From Agrostemma githago (Eukaryota > Streptophyta > Magnoliopsida > Caryophyllales > Caryophyllaceae), in the NCBI GenBank assembly GCA_958450325.1, contig OY288243.1:33139678-33203677 (forward strand): DNA of 64,000 bases, in the 5' to 3' direction. The notes beneath the pieces are model-generated. The model was given only the letters and a program-made list of their open reading frames with translations. It was not told the origin of the DNA and ran no database searches. Shown in pieces: positions 9,707-21,900 of this stretch. Each line of letters opens with the position of its first letter. The first letter of the stretch is position 1. A program made the translations under genes and the position numbers.

Positions 9707-10686
9707 TAGAGGTGGCACTTAGTCGTGCCGGGCCGGGCTTCGTGCCGTGCCCGGCGGGCTTCGTGCCTGGGTGGGCCGGCCCGGTCGTGCCTAGACCCGG
9801 GCTCGTGCCGTGCCCGGCACGGAGCTCCGGCCAACCTTGCCGCCGAGGCACGGCCCAAGGCACGGGCCCGGTCGTGCCGTGCTCGGGCCGGGTCTCGTGC
9901 CCGGTCGTGCCAAACCCGTCGTGCTAGTTTCGTGCTCGTGCCCGTGCTTCGATTTTCGTGCCGGTTTTCGGGTCGTGCCTCGATCTATTTCATATTTAAT
10001 ACTAATTGTATTAAAATTACAATATTTATAACTAATACTATTAGTTTTATAACTAATATTTTTTTAGATTAGTAATTTTTATAGCTAATATTTTTTTTTA
10101 TATATATATAGGTTTTATTATAAGATTAGTAATAATTTGTAATAAGTTATATTATACGAGTATTTTATATATATTAGAATTTAGAAATGTAGAGTATTGA
10201 GATTTAAGAAGATTAGTAAGAATGATTAGTAATTTAGTAGATTAGAAGAAGAGTAGAATGGTTTGTGTGAATTGAAGATGGATGAATGTGTGTATTTATA
10301 AGAAAAAAATGGAAAAAAAAAGAAGAAGAGGAAGAGACGTTGGACTGTTGGAGCTTTGGAGGCAGCAGCATGCAGCAGAGCAGCATAAGGTATCGTGCCT
10401 GGCCGGGCCGGACCGTGCCTCGGGCCCGCCGTGCTCGGGCCGGTCGTGCCTGGTCGGGCCAGCCCGCGTGCCTGTCAGCGGGCCTGCAATGGGCCGGACC
10501 GTGCCGGGCCCATCGTGCCCGTGCCTGGCACGGGCTTTTCGCCCACTTCGTCGCCGCGGCCCGACCCGAGGCCCGACGGGCCGTGCCCGTGCCAGGCCCG
10601 ATTTCGCACTCGTGCCGGGCCGTTCGTGCCAACTTTCGTGCCGGACCGGGCCGGCGGCGGCGGCCCGGCCCGAACTGCCACCTCTA
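9707..10686. mobile_element. Non-autonomous hAT-type DNA transposon, 980 bp
   Basis: Terminal inverted repeats TAGAGGTGGCA (9707-9717) and TGCCACCTCTA (10676-10686) are flanked by a perfect 8-bp target duplication TGCACGGG (9699-9706 and 10687-10694), diagnostic of the hAT superfamily. Both subterminal zones (about 9718-9980 and 10390-10675) are very GC-rich and packed with CGTGCC/GGGCCGG words in both orientations, while the centre (about 9985-10330) is AT-rich. There is no transposase. The open frames here are compositional artefacts on several strands. Confidence 0.9.
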
Positions 10687-10694
10687 TGCACGGG

Positions 10695-13600
10695 TCTACT
10701 CTAACCACATCATACCCCAAGTAGATTAGTCTCATTTTCAAAATGTGCACGTTTTGGCAGATATACCCACCGTCTTGCACGTCGTACGACATGTTAGCAG
10801 GGATGCACTTTGGCAGCCAACGTGAATTCCGCGGCTTAAATATACCGTGATTCTTTACCCGCCCCACGATGTACCGTTGGATTAGGCATGTAGTAGTCAT
10901 ATTCTATGCATTTAGTTCATGTGTAACACGAACCAAGTACTTTTAGCGACATCTTAATATTTTAAGAAACCTATGTTTTGAAAAGGACCTCTTGTTCGTT
11001 AACGCACTGTCAGGAACCCCAAACTTATTCAAAATCACCGTAGCCAACCAAGCATTCATCGAACCGCCTAAACACCATAGATCAAACAAATTCTAAAAGT
11101 AGATATAAAAATGAGAGAAGATACATTCAGACAAATTAGAGCTACGTGCACCGCCGTACGTACTGGACTTAGTTTGGCCAGGCCACCCACCCGCCTTTCC
11201 AACAGTTAGGGAATAGAGGATGGCAACGTGACAAATGAAAAGTAAATCAGAAATTACAGAACCAAGGTAGAAAAGTGAAGTGGGCAGCGAAAGTACAGTG
11301 AAAAAATAACACACAGAAAGCGCACATTGTACATTATTGGTCCATTTGTGATCATTGCAAATTCCTGCGCTGGGTATGCATGTTTCTGCAGGTTTCGTAC
11401 CCCTAAACCTAATTTTGAATTTTCGGTTGATGCGTTCAATTTCTGGGCAGTTTGGGGATGTTTTGCTCTGGGTTCTGTGGGTTTGCATCTAGGGTTTTCA
11501 GTTCTCGTTGATTGTTTCCATTTTTTTGTAGCTTCTGAGTTTTGGCTTCCACGTATCATTTCTAATTTTTTGCCCACACTGTCAATACTTCCGCCCATTA
11601 TCAACAGATATAGTTGATTCTTCCTTGGCAGGTACCCTCGGTTAGCAGTCTTCCGCGACGCTACCGACGAGCTGGACACACAGGAGCTATCAGCCGCCCT
11701 CCCGTATAGTGATGATTATATTCCTCTGATTGGGTTATGATGTATAACACATTTAGTCTCTGTTTATCTTGCTGGATCCGTGCTAATCAGAAGAACGGTG
11801 TCCAGTTTAGTATGTCAAGACACCCACCCATAAAGTTCCAGCTCGCACTGATTTAGGCTATACATGCACATAGGAGGGTGGGAGACAGTTGAAAATCGTT
11901 CGTTTATGGGAAACTGGACGAGGCTTTCTAAGGCTTCGCATTTGTTACATTGCACTGTACCACAAGTGTTCCTCAGTGTCGATGCCCATGCTATTGCGCC
12001 GACTCCGTCTGTCGCTGCCGTTTCTTACCCATAAATTTAACCTCACCACAATCCTGTTATATACTCCATTTCTGTGTTTAGGACAGTTAGCACCTGTTGT
12101 CGGATGGTGTTGCTTGTGGTTACTCTACAGTTTCAATCGCTGTTTGTTTCATTGCACTCTTGATGCTTATTGTTCAAGTCCCCTGTGTGTTTTCATCCTA
12201 GGAGCATGAAAACGATAGTGCTTGCATGCAGAGGATGGGCTTATAACGATGAAGTAGAGGATAGAGTAGCAACGATAGCTGTAACTAGGCAACGTAAGAT
12301 GTTATCTCTATCCTACCTTTACACGCAGTCCCATGAAGTGGCAATGTATGGTAGATCCTCCCCGTTGGTGGTCAGCATTTTGTGCAGCGAAGATTACATG
12401 GAAAATATATTTGCCCGACTCTCTTCTAACACTGAAAAGGCTAACGTGTCTGCTGTTTGCAAGAAGTGGGCCCAGTCTTTCTTGATGCGTTCAAACGCAC
12501 CTGGGTGGGATGCTGAATACAATAGAAGGTTGCGCCCAGTGCACCGCAGCGGAGTGTTGTCGATTTACAAGGGTTCTAATGAAGTATCCCGTAGGTGTAG
12601 ATGCTACTTGACAGATAACCAGCGTGCCAAGACATCACTTCATAAGATCTAGCTAGCGTTGAACAACAGTTCACATTTGGACATCATCGAGTGTACTCAG
12701 GATGAGCGTGAAGCTGAAGTTACAGACGTAGAAATGACAGCAGCATGTACAGTAGTCAGAAGGTTATTTTTTGGAGGCGCAGTCGGACTGCTCGGGTAGT
12801 ACCATTGCCAGATTATGCTGCTTTCATTCAATCTTAAGAGCATCCTCATTAGTAGAACTCATGTGAGTCTTAGGAGGGTCCTATCCCGGGGCTCGTGTAA
12901 GTTTCACTAATGATGTTGCAAATTCTGGAAGGAATTTTTAAGATCATTTGTGGTCTTACAAAGATTATAGTTAGCGTAACTCATTCGGAATCTACTGATA
13001 TTGTACCGGAGTCTTGAATTTTGCAATCCAGATTAAAACCTATGCTAGGTCATGCCTTGTGATAAGCATCTCTCGACATACGACCAGATAGACAATTATC
13101 TTATTTGTACGTTGCGCAACAATTTAGTCAAGAATATCAAATTGAACGTCAGCGATAGTTCACGCTCGGTCCTTCCTTAATCACTTTTCATTAAGCCTTA
13201 ATCTAGTTAAGCTACTCTAGTAATATTGAATTTCTTGAAGAATCTACCAATCGTGACAACAATGGTGGATGTTTTGGGTCTTCTTTTATGCAAGTGTTCA
13301 TCTTTTTCATTCCTTTCTAGTTGGTATAATCCTTCTTTTCTCTTTTCTCTTAATCTTTCATTGTTAGTCAAGTTTGAATCTTTTCTTATGTTTATTGTTG
13401 TTTCTAGTCTAGAATCCATTATGAATGTTTTCGTTATTTTGTTAGTTTCTTTGGTTTATGTTTTTGGGTTCTTAGATATGTGTGAGTAGTTTTCTCCTAG
13501 GGTTAGTAGGGGGATTGGGTGTAGTTAGGGATGATTAGGGTGAGATGGGTGGTACTAGTTGTTGTTTTTATTGTTTCCTATTTGCCTTGCACTCTACATG

Positions 13601-13874
13601 TTTGATGAAATGCTTGTGAGACTTGAGATGATCATTCCTTGTTTTTCTTGCTTCTTCTCTTGCATGTTCTTGTTTGGTTGATAGGTTTGGTTCCCCCAAT
13701 AGTAGCGAGAGCGTGGTGAGGAGGCCCCTAGGCCGTTTAAGTAGCAAGAACCTGAACGTAACCTAGGCCATCAAAGCATGCTAGCACCCCCGTTTCCTTC
13801 TTTTGATCTCCTTGGCATCCATGAACCCAACCTAGCCCTAGTTTCCCCCGTTTGTCTTTCTCTTCCGTTATAAC
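10695..13874. other. Unassigned low-repeat region
   Basis: About 3.2 kb without recognisable LTR, RT or integrase motifs. Short open frames on both strands (for example 11254-11679 minus, 11889-12209 plus) show no domain I recognise. The 13500-13870 part has the look of retrotransposon untranslated sequence, but I cannot place it. Only one ORF (12170-12652) carries a hint of a known motif. Confidence 0.4.
12170..12652 (+). pseudogene. Possible F-box-like gene remnant
   Basis: An open frame of 160 codons contains ENIFARLSSNTEKANVSAVC followed by KKW, which resembles the F-box pattern (L..IF.RL......VS.VCK.W). The first conserved Leu-Pro of an F-box is absent and nothing after the motif looks like Kelch or LRR repeats. 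No splice structure or neighbouring exon was found. It could be a chance match; confidence is low. Confidence 0.22.
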
Positions 13875-14530
13875 AGAATCGTATTAATAAAACGTAGTAA
13901 AATTGTGACAAGGAGCTTTGTCGGTCCAAAATATGAGGAAAAGATCTCAAATAATTTGTAAGTTGATAAAAAAGTATAATCGTAAAATAGTTAAAGACAT
14001 TTCAAAGTAATTCGAGTAAACCTCGCGTAAGAAAATAATTATTTACGAAATTTCGTAATAAAATCATTAATGGCTAAACTTTCGTAAATAAAAATATTTA
14101 CTAGTTTAAAATATTATAAATATATGTTTAGACATTTGTAGAAAAAGGAATAACTTAAATCCGAGCTTTTTTTTGGTGAAATGTGAGAGATATTCATTCA
14201 TCAAAAAATGGAGTTACAAGCATATGCACAAACTCAAGGTATGAAACAACTAGTCACAATTGAGATCTAGAAAAAATCAACAATTATAACCTAGATCCGA
14301 GCTTAAATACACTAATTCGTAGAGAAATAAAATTCATCGCGGAAAAATAAATAGTTTACGAAGAAAATCAAATAAATAGATTTAAAAGAATTGAAATCTT
14401 TTAAAATAAAAATAAATATCAGTAAACTCAAAAATGAAAATAAAGCTTGTAAAAAATGTAACGCAAGGCCGAAATGTAACAGAGTCATAACGGTAAGGAT
14501 AAAATCGCTAGGAAAATAGCGGGTGTTACA
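13875..14530 (-). mobile_element. Tekay-like LTR fragment, reversed
   Basis: The minus strand reads from 14530 as TGTTACA-complement, i.e. TGTAACACCCGCTATTTTCC, matching the first 650 or so bases of the LTR at 19597. It breaks off at 13875 inside the LTR. The exact LTR terminus at 14530 abuts plus-strand gag at 14531, so a reverse-oriented element probably inserted into the gag and later lost its left part together with the 5' end of the host element. Confidence 0.75.
14169..14294 (-). mobile_element. 5'-truncated LINE tail inside the LTR fragment
   Basis: A 126-bp insert with a poly-T run at its left edge (poly-A on the minus strand) is flanked by the 10-bp duplication ATCCGAGCTT (14159-14168 and 14295-14304). 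The related LTR at 19830-19850 lacks it. Variable-length duplication plus poly-A tail fits LINE retroposition; the body TGATGAATGAATATCTC next to the tail looks like a plant LINE 3' end. A SINE is the alternative. Confidence 0.6.
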
Positions 14531-14574
14531 GGAACCACCAGAGACCCTTTAGCTTCTATCACGCAGCTGAAGGA

Positions 14575-15219
14575 ATGGCCAAAAGCAGGCTGGATTTTTG
14601 TGACGGCTCTGTTGACCCTGAAGTAATGAACCATTGGTTTCGACTGATGGAACGAAAGTTCGGGATTTACTCCGCCCCCGAGGACCAGAAGGTGGGCTTG
14701 GCTGTGTTGTACCTGTCATACGAAGCGGACCGATGGTGGACCCAGGTTGGCCCGACTACACTTCAAACTCCAGGATTCAACTGGACTCAATTCAAGACCC
14801 TTTTAGAACGAAGATTCTATCCTGAGGAGCTGAGGCATCAAAGGATGACTGAATTCAACGCTCTGCGCCAGGGCACCATGTCTATAGAAGAATACACTAC
14901 TCGGTTCCATTTCCTGGCGAATTATGCTGGAGACCTGCTACCCAACGAGAATTCTCGAGCTTTCTATTATCGAGGAGGACTCCGAGCCGATATCACCCTA
15001 AACATTCCCCGGAGTCTCACAACAGTTAACGAGCTCTATGATGCCGCACTGTACGCAGAGTCTTCAATCGAGCGGGTGAAAGCAATGAACCAATCCTCTG
15101 GTTATAAACGACCTTTCCCCCATTCTGGGAATAACTCTTCATCTTCTTCAAAGAAGTTCAACTCTGGAGGTTTGGATTACTCTTTCTTTCCCTTCTTCTT
15201 TTATCTTCTTTTCTCCTAA
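14575..15219 (+). pseudogene. Tekay-like gag, truncated at the 5' end
   Basis: The frame (open upstream to about 14533) carries a Retrotrans_gag-like capsid: MNHWFRLMERKF, AVLYLSYEADRWW, TQFKTLLERRFYPEELR, FNALRQGTMSIEEYTTRF. The true start is lost with the 5' truncation. The frame ends in a pyrimidine-rich 81-bp segment (15170-15250) absent from the expected gag; the zinc knuckle CFHCGEVGHRSTYC lies downstream near 15373-15414 in another frame, after a one-base shift near 15330. Gag would form the virus-like particle; this copy cannot. Confidence 0.75.
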
Positions 15220-15250
15220 AAAGTTCTGACTCTACTGTATGATGTTACAG
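15170..15250 (+). other. 81-bp intron-like insert in Tekay gag
   Basis: Starts GTTTGG and ends TTACAG, so it has GT...AG borders. It carries a long pyrimidine tract (TCTTTCTTTCCCTTCTTCTT) but its length is a multiple of three. Removing it would join SGG to CGYKKNN in the same frame, which reads like normal gag linker. It includes the stop that ends the capsid frame. Either a small spliced intron or a recent insertion. Confidence 0.4.
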
Positions 15251-18200
15251 GTTGTGGTTACAAGAAAAATAATTTCAACTCGAAGCCCAATAACAAGAAG
15301 GATTCTACCTGTTTCAAATGCAAGAAGGCTTAATCATCCTGGTTTGACTTGTGAAGGAAACCATGTTACCTGTTTCCACTGTGGAGAAGTGGGGCATCGC
15401 TCTACCTACTGCACTAAGAAAGCAACAACTAACACCGCTACTGCAGCTGGCGCTGTTACTACTCCCGCTCCTCGCAAAGGGCGTATCTTTCTGATGAGCC
15501 ATACCGACGCTGAGGTTAATCCTGATGTGGTTACGGGTACGTTTCTGATTTCTGGTGTTAGTTCTTATATACTATTTGATACTGGCGCTTCTACATCTGT
15601 CATATCTTCTATTCTGGCTTCAAAATTATCCTTAACCCCATGTCAAGCTGAACCACTAGCTATTACCCTTCCTTTTGGTGAAGTTGTTGACTGTTCCAAG
15701 GCTTATCAGAATGTACCTATTCTCTTTGCTGGTACTATTCTTCCTTCTACTCTTCTTGAGTTCCCTCTCGCTGAGTTCGATGTTATTTTGGGAATAGACT
15801 GGTTAGCTCAATATGATGCAAGGTTTCAGTGTCGAGATCAGAAGATTTTTCTGAAGACTCCCGAAGGTGTTCGAGTGTCTTATCGTGGTGGTCGAAGACA
15901 GAAGGGTATCAAAATTATTTCTGCCATGAAGGCTTTCAGATTGCAGAGAAAAGGTTGTCAAGCATTTTTATGTACGGTAAATGTAACTGCTGAATTCCCT
16001 AAACTTGAGAAAGTACGTATAGTGTGTGATTATGCAGATGTATTTCCCAAGGAGTTACCAGGTATTCGACCCGAACGAGATGTGGAATTCACTATTGAAC
16101 TCGTGCCTTGTACTGGCCCGATCGCCAAAGCACCTTACAGAATGGCTCCTGCTGAGTTGCAAGAGTTGCGCAAGCAATTGGATGAAATGATTGAGAAAGA
16201 TTTCATTCATCCAAGTTCTTCCCCTTGGGGCGCTCCTGTTCTTTTTGTCAAGAAGAAAGACGGTTCGATGCGCCTGTGTATTGATTATCGTGATCTCAAC
16301 AAGGTTACGATGAAGAACAAATATCCTTTGCCCAGAATTGATGATCTCTTTGATCAACTTAAGGGTGCTTCTGTATTTTCCAAGATCGATCTAAGGTCTT
16401 GATATCACCAAATTCCCGTCCGAGAATCAGATATTCCGAAGACGGCTTTCAGTTCGAGGTATGGACATTATGAATTCAAAGTCATGCCTTTTGGACTAAC
16501 CAATGCTCCCGCTGTTTTTATGGATCAGATGAACAGAACTTTTAGGGAGTATTTGGATCAGTGTGTTGTTGTCTTTATTGATGACATCCTGATTTATTCC
16601 AAGTCGGAAGTCGAGCACGCAGAACATCTCAAGATTATTCTTGGCATTCTACGAGATCAAAAGTGGTATGCTAAGTTTTCCAAGTGTGAGTTCTGGCTTT
16701 CCGAGGTAGCTTTTCTGGGTCATGTTATCACAAAGGAAGGTATTAAAGTTGACCCTGCTAAGATTTCAGCTATCGAGAGCTGGGCAAGTCCCAAAGATGT
16801 TGGCGAGATCCGAAGTTTCCTAGGTCTTGCTGGCTATTATCGAAGGTTTGTGCAAGATTTTTCTAAGATAACACGACCTATGACTCAATTACTCAAGAAA
16901 GAGAATAAATTTTTGTGGAGTCAAGCCTGTGAAGATGCTTTTTCTGAGCTCAAGAGAAAGCTAACTTCTGCTCCTATCCTGACCTTACCAGAAGAAGGCG
17001 TTGGTTTTGATGTATATTGTGACGCTTCTAAGAATGGTTTGGGTTGTGTTCTTATGCAGAGTGGTAAGGTGATCGCTTATGCCTCTAGATAGTTGAAAGT
17101 TCATGAGGTGAATTACCCTACCCACGACTTGAAGTTAGCAGTTGTGGTGCATGCCTTGAAAGTTTGGAGGCATTATTTGTATGGAGTAAGATGCAAGGTT
17201 CACACTGACCATAAGAGTCTGCGATATCTCTTCACGCAGAAAGATCTTAATGCGAGACAGAGACGTTGGATCGAGTTGGTGAATGGCTATGACCTTGAAT
17301 TAGTGTATTGTGAGGGAAAAGCTAACGTGGTTGCTGATGCCCTTAGCAGAAAAACTCTCCATCCTTAACTCCGTGTTCTGGCTTATCTGAGAAGTTGGCC
17401 CGAGATTTTGCCAAGATGTCTATTGATGTGGTTAATGAAGGTTATGTTGGTCACCTCAATGCCCTTGTTGCTGAACCAACTCTTTTCCGTGAGATTCGTG
17501 AGAAGCGGTTGGAAGATCCTTTTGTGACCAGTATCCGAGAAAAGATGAATCTTGGCAAGGCTCTAGATTTTTCTGTGGATTCCAGTGGTGAACTGAAGTT
17601 TAAGAACCGCTGGTTTGTCCCTAGTGATGCTGAGGTGAGAAAGCAAGTTCTAACCGAGGCACATAAGATGAGGTACTATATTCATCCTGGTGGTGACAAG
17701 ATGTATCAGGATTTGAAGCTTCATTTCTGGTGGCCTCATATGAGAGAGGACATCGCGGAATTTGTGAGTAAGTGCTTAACATGTCAGCAAGTGAAGTTCG
17801 AGCACAAGAAGCCTGGACGTTTGCTTCAACCACTCCATGTTCCAGAATGGAAGTGGCAGTGCATATCGATGGATTTTGTGATGGCATTACCAAGGACTGT
17901 GAATGGAAGAAACGGTATTTGGGTTGTGGTGGATCGCTTGACCAAGTGTGCACGATTCGTCCCTATTCGCGACACTTGGAGTCTGGAGAAGCTCGCAGAG
18001 GTTTATGTTGCCGAGATAGTCCGTCATCATGGCGTACCGCTCGAGATTGTTTCGGATCAGGATCCGAGATTTTGCTCCAAATTCTGGAAGGCATTGCAAG
18101 ATGCTTTGGGAAGCAAATTATTGATGAGTACCGCTTTCCATGCTGCTACAGATGGAGTGATGGACAGTCCGAGAGAACGATCCAAACATTGGAGGGAATG

Positions 18201-18914
18201 TTACGGGCTTGTGCTTTGGATTTCCAAGAGAATTGGATCCGACATCTTCCGCTGGTAGAGTTTTCCTATAACAACAGCTACCATGCTTCTATTAAGATGT
18301 CCCCGTTCGAGGCACTATATGGTCCTAAATGCCGTAGTCCCGTCTGTTGGGATGTCCCCGGTGAGGTGAAGATTTTGGGTCCGGATCTGTTGGCTCAGAC
18401 TATTGATGTGGTGAATGTGGTCCGAGCTAGGATGAAGTCCGCCCAGGATCGATAGAAGTCGTATGCAGATGTCCGCCGCCGACCTTTGGAGTTTTCGGTT
18501 GGTGATCTTGTTTTCCTGAAGGTATCACCTATGAAAGGGGTGAAATGGTTCGGGATTAAGGGCAAGCTCAGCCCTAAGTTCGTTGGTCCGTACCATGTGG
18601 TCGAGAAAGTGGGCGAAGTTGCTTATAAGCTGGAATTGCCTGCTTCCATGGGTAAAGTTCACGATGTCTTTCATGTTTCTCAGCTGAGGAAATATGTAAG
18701 TGACCTCGAGCACGTGTTGGAACCCGAGATTGTGGATCTCGAACCAGATCTGACTTATGAAGAAAGGCCGGTGAAGATTACTGATCGTCGTGAGAAGCGC
18801 TTAAGGAACAAAGTTGTACCCATGGTAAAAGTTCTGTGGCACTGTAATCGGTTTGAGGAAGAAACGTGGGACGAGTCTTCGATGCGAGCTAAGCATCCTC
18901 ATCTCTTCGAGTAA
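15239..18914 (+). pseudogene. Tekay-like pol (PR-RT-RH-IN-chromodomain), multiply broken
   Basis: Domains in order: CCHC knuckle near 15373; protease LFDTGASTSVIS near 15575; RT from PYRMAPAEL to FIDD near 16575; RNase H near 17010-17350; integrase zinc domain near 17680-17800 and core near 17870-18190; GPY/F-like KFVGPYHVVEKVGEVAYKL; chromodomain-like C terminus near 18760-18914. Breaks seen: TGA at 16400 in the RSGYHQI motif, TAG at 17090, a frame change between 17366 and 17395, an 8-base duplication-like insertion (GATGGAGTGATGGA) near 18152, and TAG at 18453. Two of the stops look like CAG to TAG, as expected from deamination of methylated CHG sites. Confidence 0.82.
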
Positions 18915-18983
18915 GGTAAACCTCGATTTCCTTTCTGCTTATTCTCAGTTTCGAGGACGAAACTTTCTTTTAGTGGGGAGGAT

Positions 18984-21900
18984 TGTAACACTTGCTATTT
19001 TCCTAGCATTTTCATTCTTTCCGTTATGACATCGTTATGACTCTATTACATTTTGGCTTATGTTTCCTTATTTTTCCAAGCTTATTTTCAATTTTGAGTT
19101 TAATGATATCTATTTTTATTTTAAAAGATTTTAATTCTTTTACATCTATTTATTTGATTTTCTTCGTAAACAAATAAATTTTTCCGCGAAGAATTCTTTT
19201 TCTCTTTGAATTGACGTTTTTAAGCTCGGATTTAAGTTGTTCCTTTTCCTAAAAATGTTTAAATACATTTATATAATATTTTCAACTAGTAAATATTTTT
19301 ATTCACGAAAATTTAGCCATTAATGATTTTATTAAGAAGCTTCGCGAATAATTATTTTCTTACGCGAGGTTTACTCGAATTACTTCGAAATGCCTTTAAC
19401 TATTTTACGATTATATTTTTTATCAACTTATATCATTTGGGACCTTTCCCTCATATTTTGGACCGACAAAACTCCTTGTCACAATTTAACTACGTTTTAT
19501 TAATACGTTTCATTTTATCACATTAAACCGTAAACATAAGATTCTTTTCTTTTCATTGAATTGGGGCTTTAATACTCAAACTCTTCCTACTCCTTCTGTA
19601 ACACCCGCTATTTTTCCTAGCGTTTTATCCTTTCCGTTATGACTCTGTCATAACTTTGTCACATTTCGGCCTTGCATTTTTTTTCCAAGCTTATTTTCAA
19701 TTTTGAGTTTAATGATATTTATTTTTATTTTAAAAGATTTTAATTCTTTTAAATCTATTTATTTGATTTTCTTCGTAAATTATTTATTTTTCCGCGAGGA
19801 ATTTTATTTGTCTACGAATTAACGTATTTAAGCTCGGATTTAAGTTATTCCTTTTTCTACAAATGTCCAAACATATTTTTATAATATTTTCAACTAGTAA
19901 ATATTTTTATTTACGAAAACTTAGCCATTAATGATTTTATTACGAAGTTTCGTAAATAATTATTTTCTTACGCGAGGTTTACTCGAATTGTTTTTAAATG
20001 CCTTTAACTATTTTACGATTATACTTTTTTATCAACTTATAAATCATTTGAGACCTTTTCCCCATATTTTGGACCAACAAAGCTCTTTGTCACAATTTTA
20101 CTACGCTTTATTAATATGATTCATTTTATTACGTAAAACCGAAAAGATATGATTATTTCCCCTCTCATTTAATTGTTGCATTTTTGCTCAAACTCTTCAC
20201 ACTCCCTCTTAACCTCATTGGATTCCTCATTGGATTCCACATTGATGATACCATATTGGATTCTTCATCCATTTTAATTTCATTTATGCTTAAAACCATT
20301 ACTCTCTCCCTTACATTCATTTGTGCATTAAAAAAATGGTTACAACATCATCTTCCTCATCATCCTTTGGCCGTGTTACTCCTCATCTTCTCTTGGCTGA
20401 TTTTTGTTCAATTCGAGTCCTAATTGTCTCATTTTTTTTAGCGTCGAATTAATCCTCTTTCCGACCCTATCGTTAAGGTAATAATCGATGATGTTTTTGA
20501 TCGTTATTCACCGTGATTTTCTTAGTTTTTCTCATGGTATTTTTCTACCATGAATTTCGTGTATGGTAGGTTTCGTGGACGATCCCGAGGTCGACAAGTA
20601 TATTATTGATTCTGATTTGGACTGGAGGTAACGTCGATGTTACTCGGTATTTCGTGATTTTAATTGTGTAATTGCATGTATATTTTTATATTTCATTTTT
20701 GACAATATATGTATGTCATATAATCTGGAAAATTTTTAAAAGTTAAAAATTTTCATGTTTCGATATTTTTATCGCTTTTACGAGATCAATGATTAAATTG
20801 TTATATTAATTTGTAAAATCGTAATATTCGGCCTAAACTTGTAATGTATGATTATATTCTGTAAAAATGAAGTTTTTAATGATTTTTAATAATTTGGTAT
20901 TTTTCTGATATTTTTGATATCGATTATTGAATTTTTACCGTTTATGAACAAAAACGATTAAAAACCAATTTTTATTTCTAGCCCTTAAACATTTTATTTT
21001 AATCTGGAATATTTCATGGATGATGTTTCTGTTGAAAAAGAATTTTCTGAAATTTTTCATAATTTTTCGGAATTGTTAAGTGGGTGAATTAATTAATCAC
21101 TTTAAATCATCGTTTATCGTTAAAACCGTGTTTGTCGTTTAAATTCTCAACTTTTGACCTTTTAAATAAATCAGGAATTTTGGAAATCTGAAAAAAATAG
21201 TATTTCTGGAAAATCATTATTTTTAAAGTTTAATAATAGTTTTTGGATATTAATACTTAAATCGTTTTGTAATTACTATTTTTATTAATCGTTATTGTCG
21301 AGATTAGACGATTAACGAGAAAACCCTTTAAAAACCGAGTTTAATGATTCTGGAAAATTCTCTTTTCTGGACAGAATGTCCAAAAATATATTTTAGCTAT
21401 TTTACGTAATTTTTGTACTATTTATTAAAGTCTTTAATTAATAGTAATGATTTTTGGACAAAATTACGATTTATCGTTAAAATGCTTCGTCTTACATAAA
21501 AGAATTATTTTTCCAGCAATTTTGAAAATATTTAAATCTGAAACTTTGAGATTTAAATCACCCCTTATCATATTCTAAATTTGTTTAATGATTTAAATTA
21601 AAGAAAAGACGTTAAAAGATTTAATTTGACATTTGCCGTAAAATCTTATTTACGCTTGTTTTGTCGAAACTATTAATAATTAGGGAATTTTAGTTTTATA
21701 AATTTTGGAAACACCCTAATTAGTAGTACTAAAGTGTTTAGGACTTTTTAATCATTTTATAAACACTTGTATGATATTTCAATAATTTCATAAACCCATT
21801 TATCCTTATTTTGGAACTTAATATTGTTAAGGCCGAAAGTATTAGTTTTATAAATCGATATCTTCTACTAAAAATGTTTTATTAGTATGAACTAATATTT

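Noticed and set aside
9640..10732. Several overlapping Arg/Ala/Pro-rich ORFs on both strands
   Set aside because: GC-rich subterminal arrays of the hAT element; low complexity, open in many frames at once.
13207..13489. Overlapping ORFs on both strands near 13.2-13.5 kb
   Set aside because: Hydrophobic, low-complexity frames with no motif, no recognisable start context and no partner exons.
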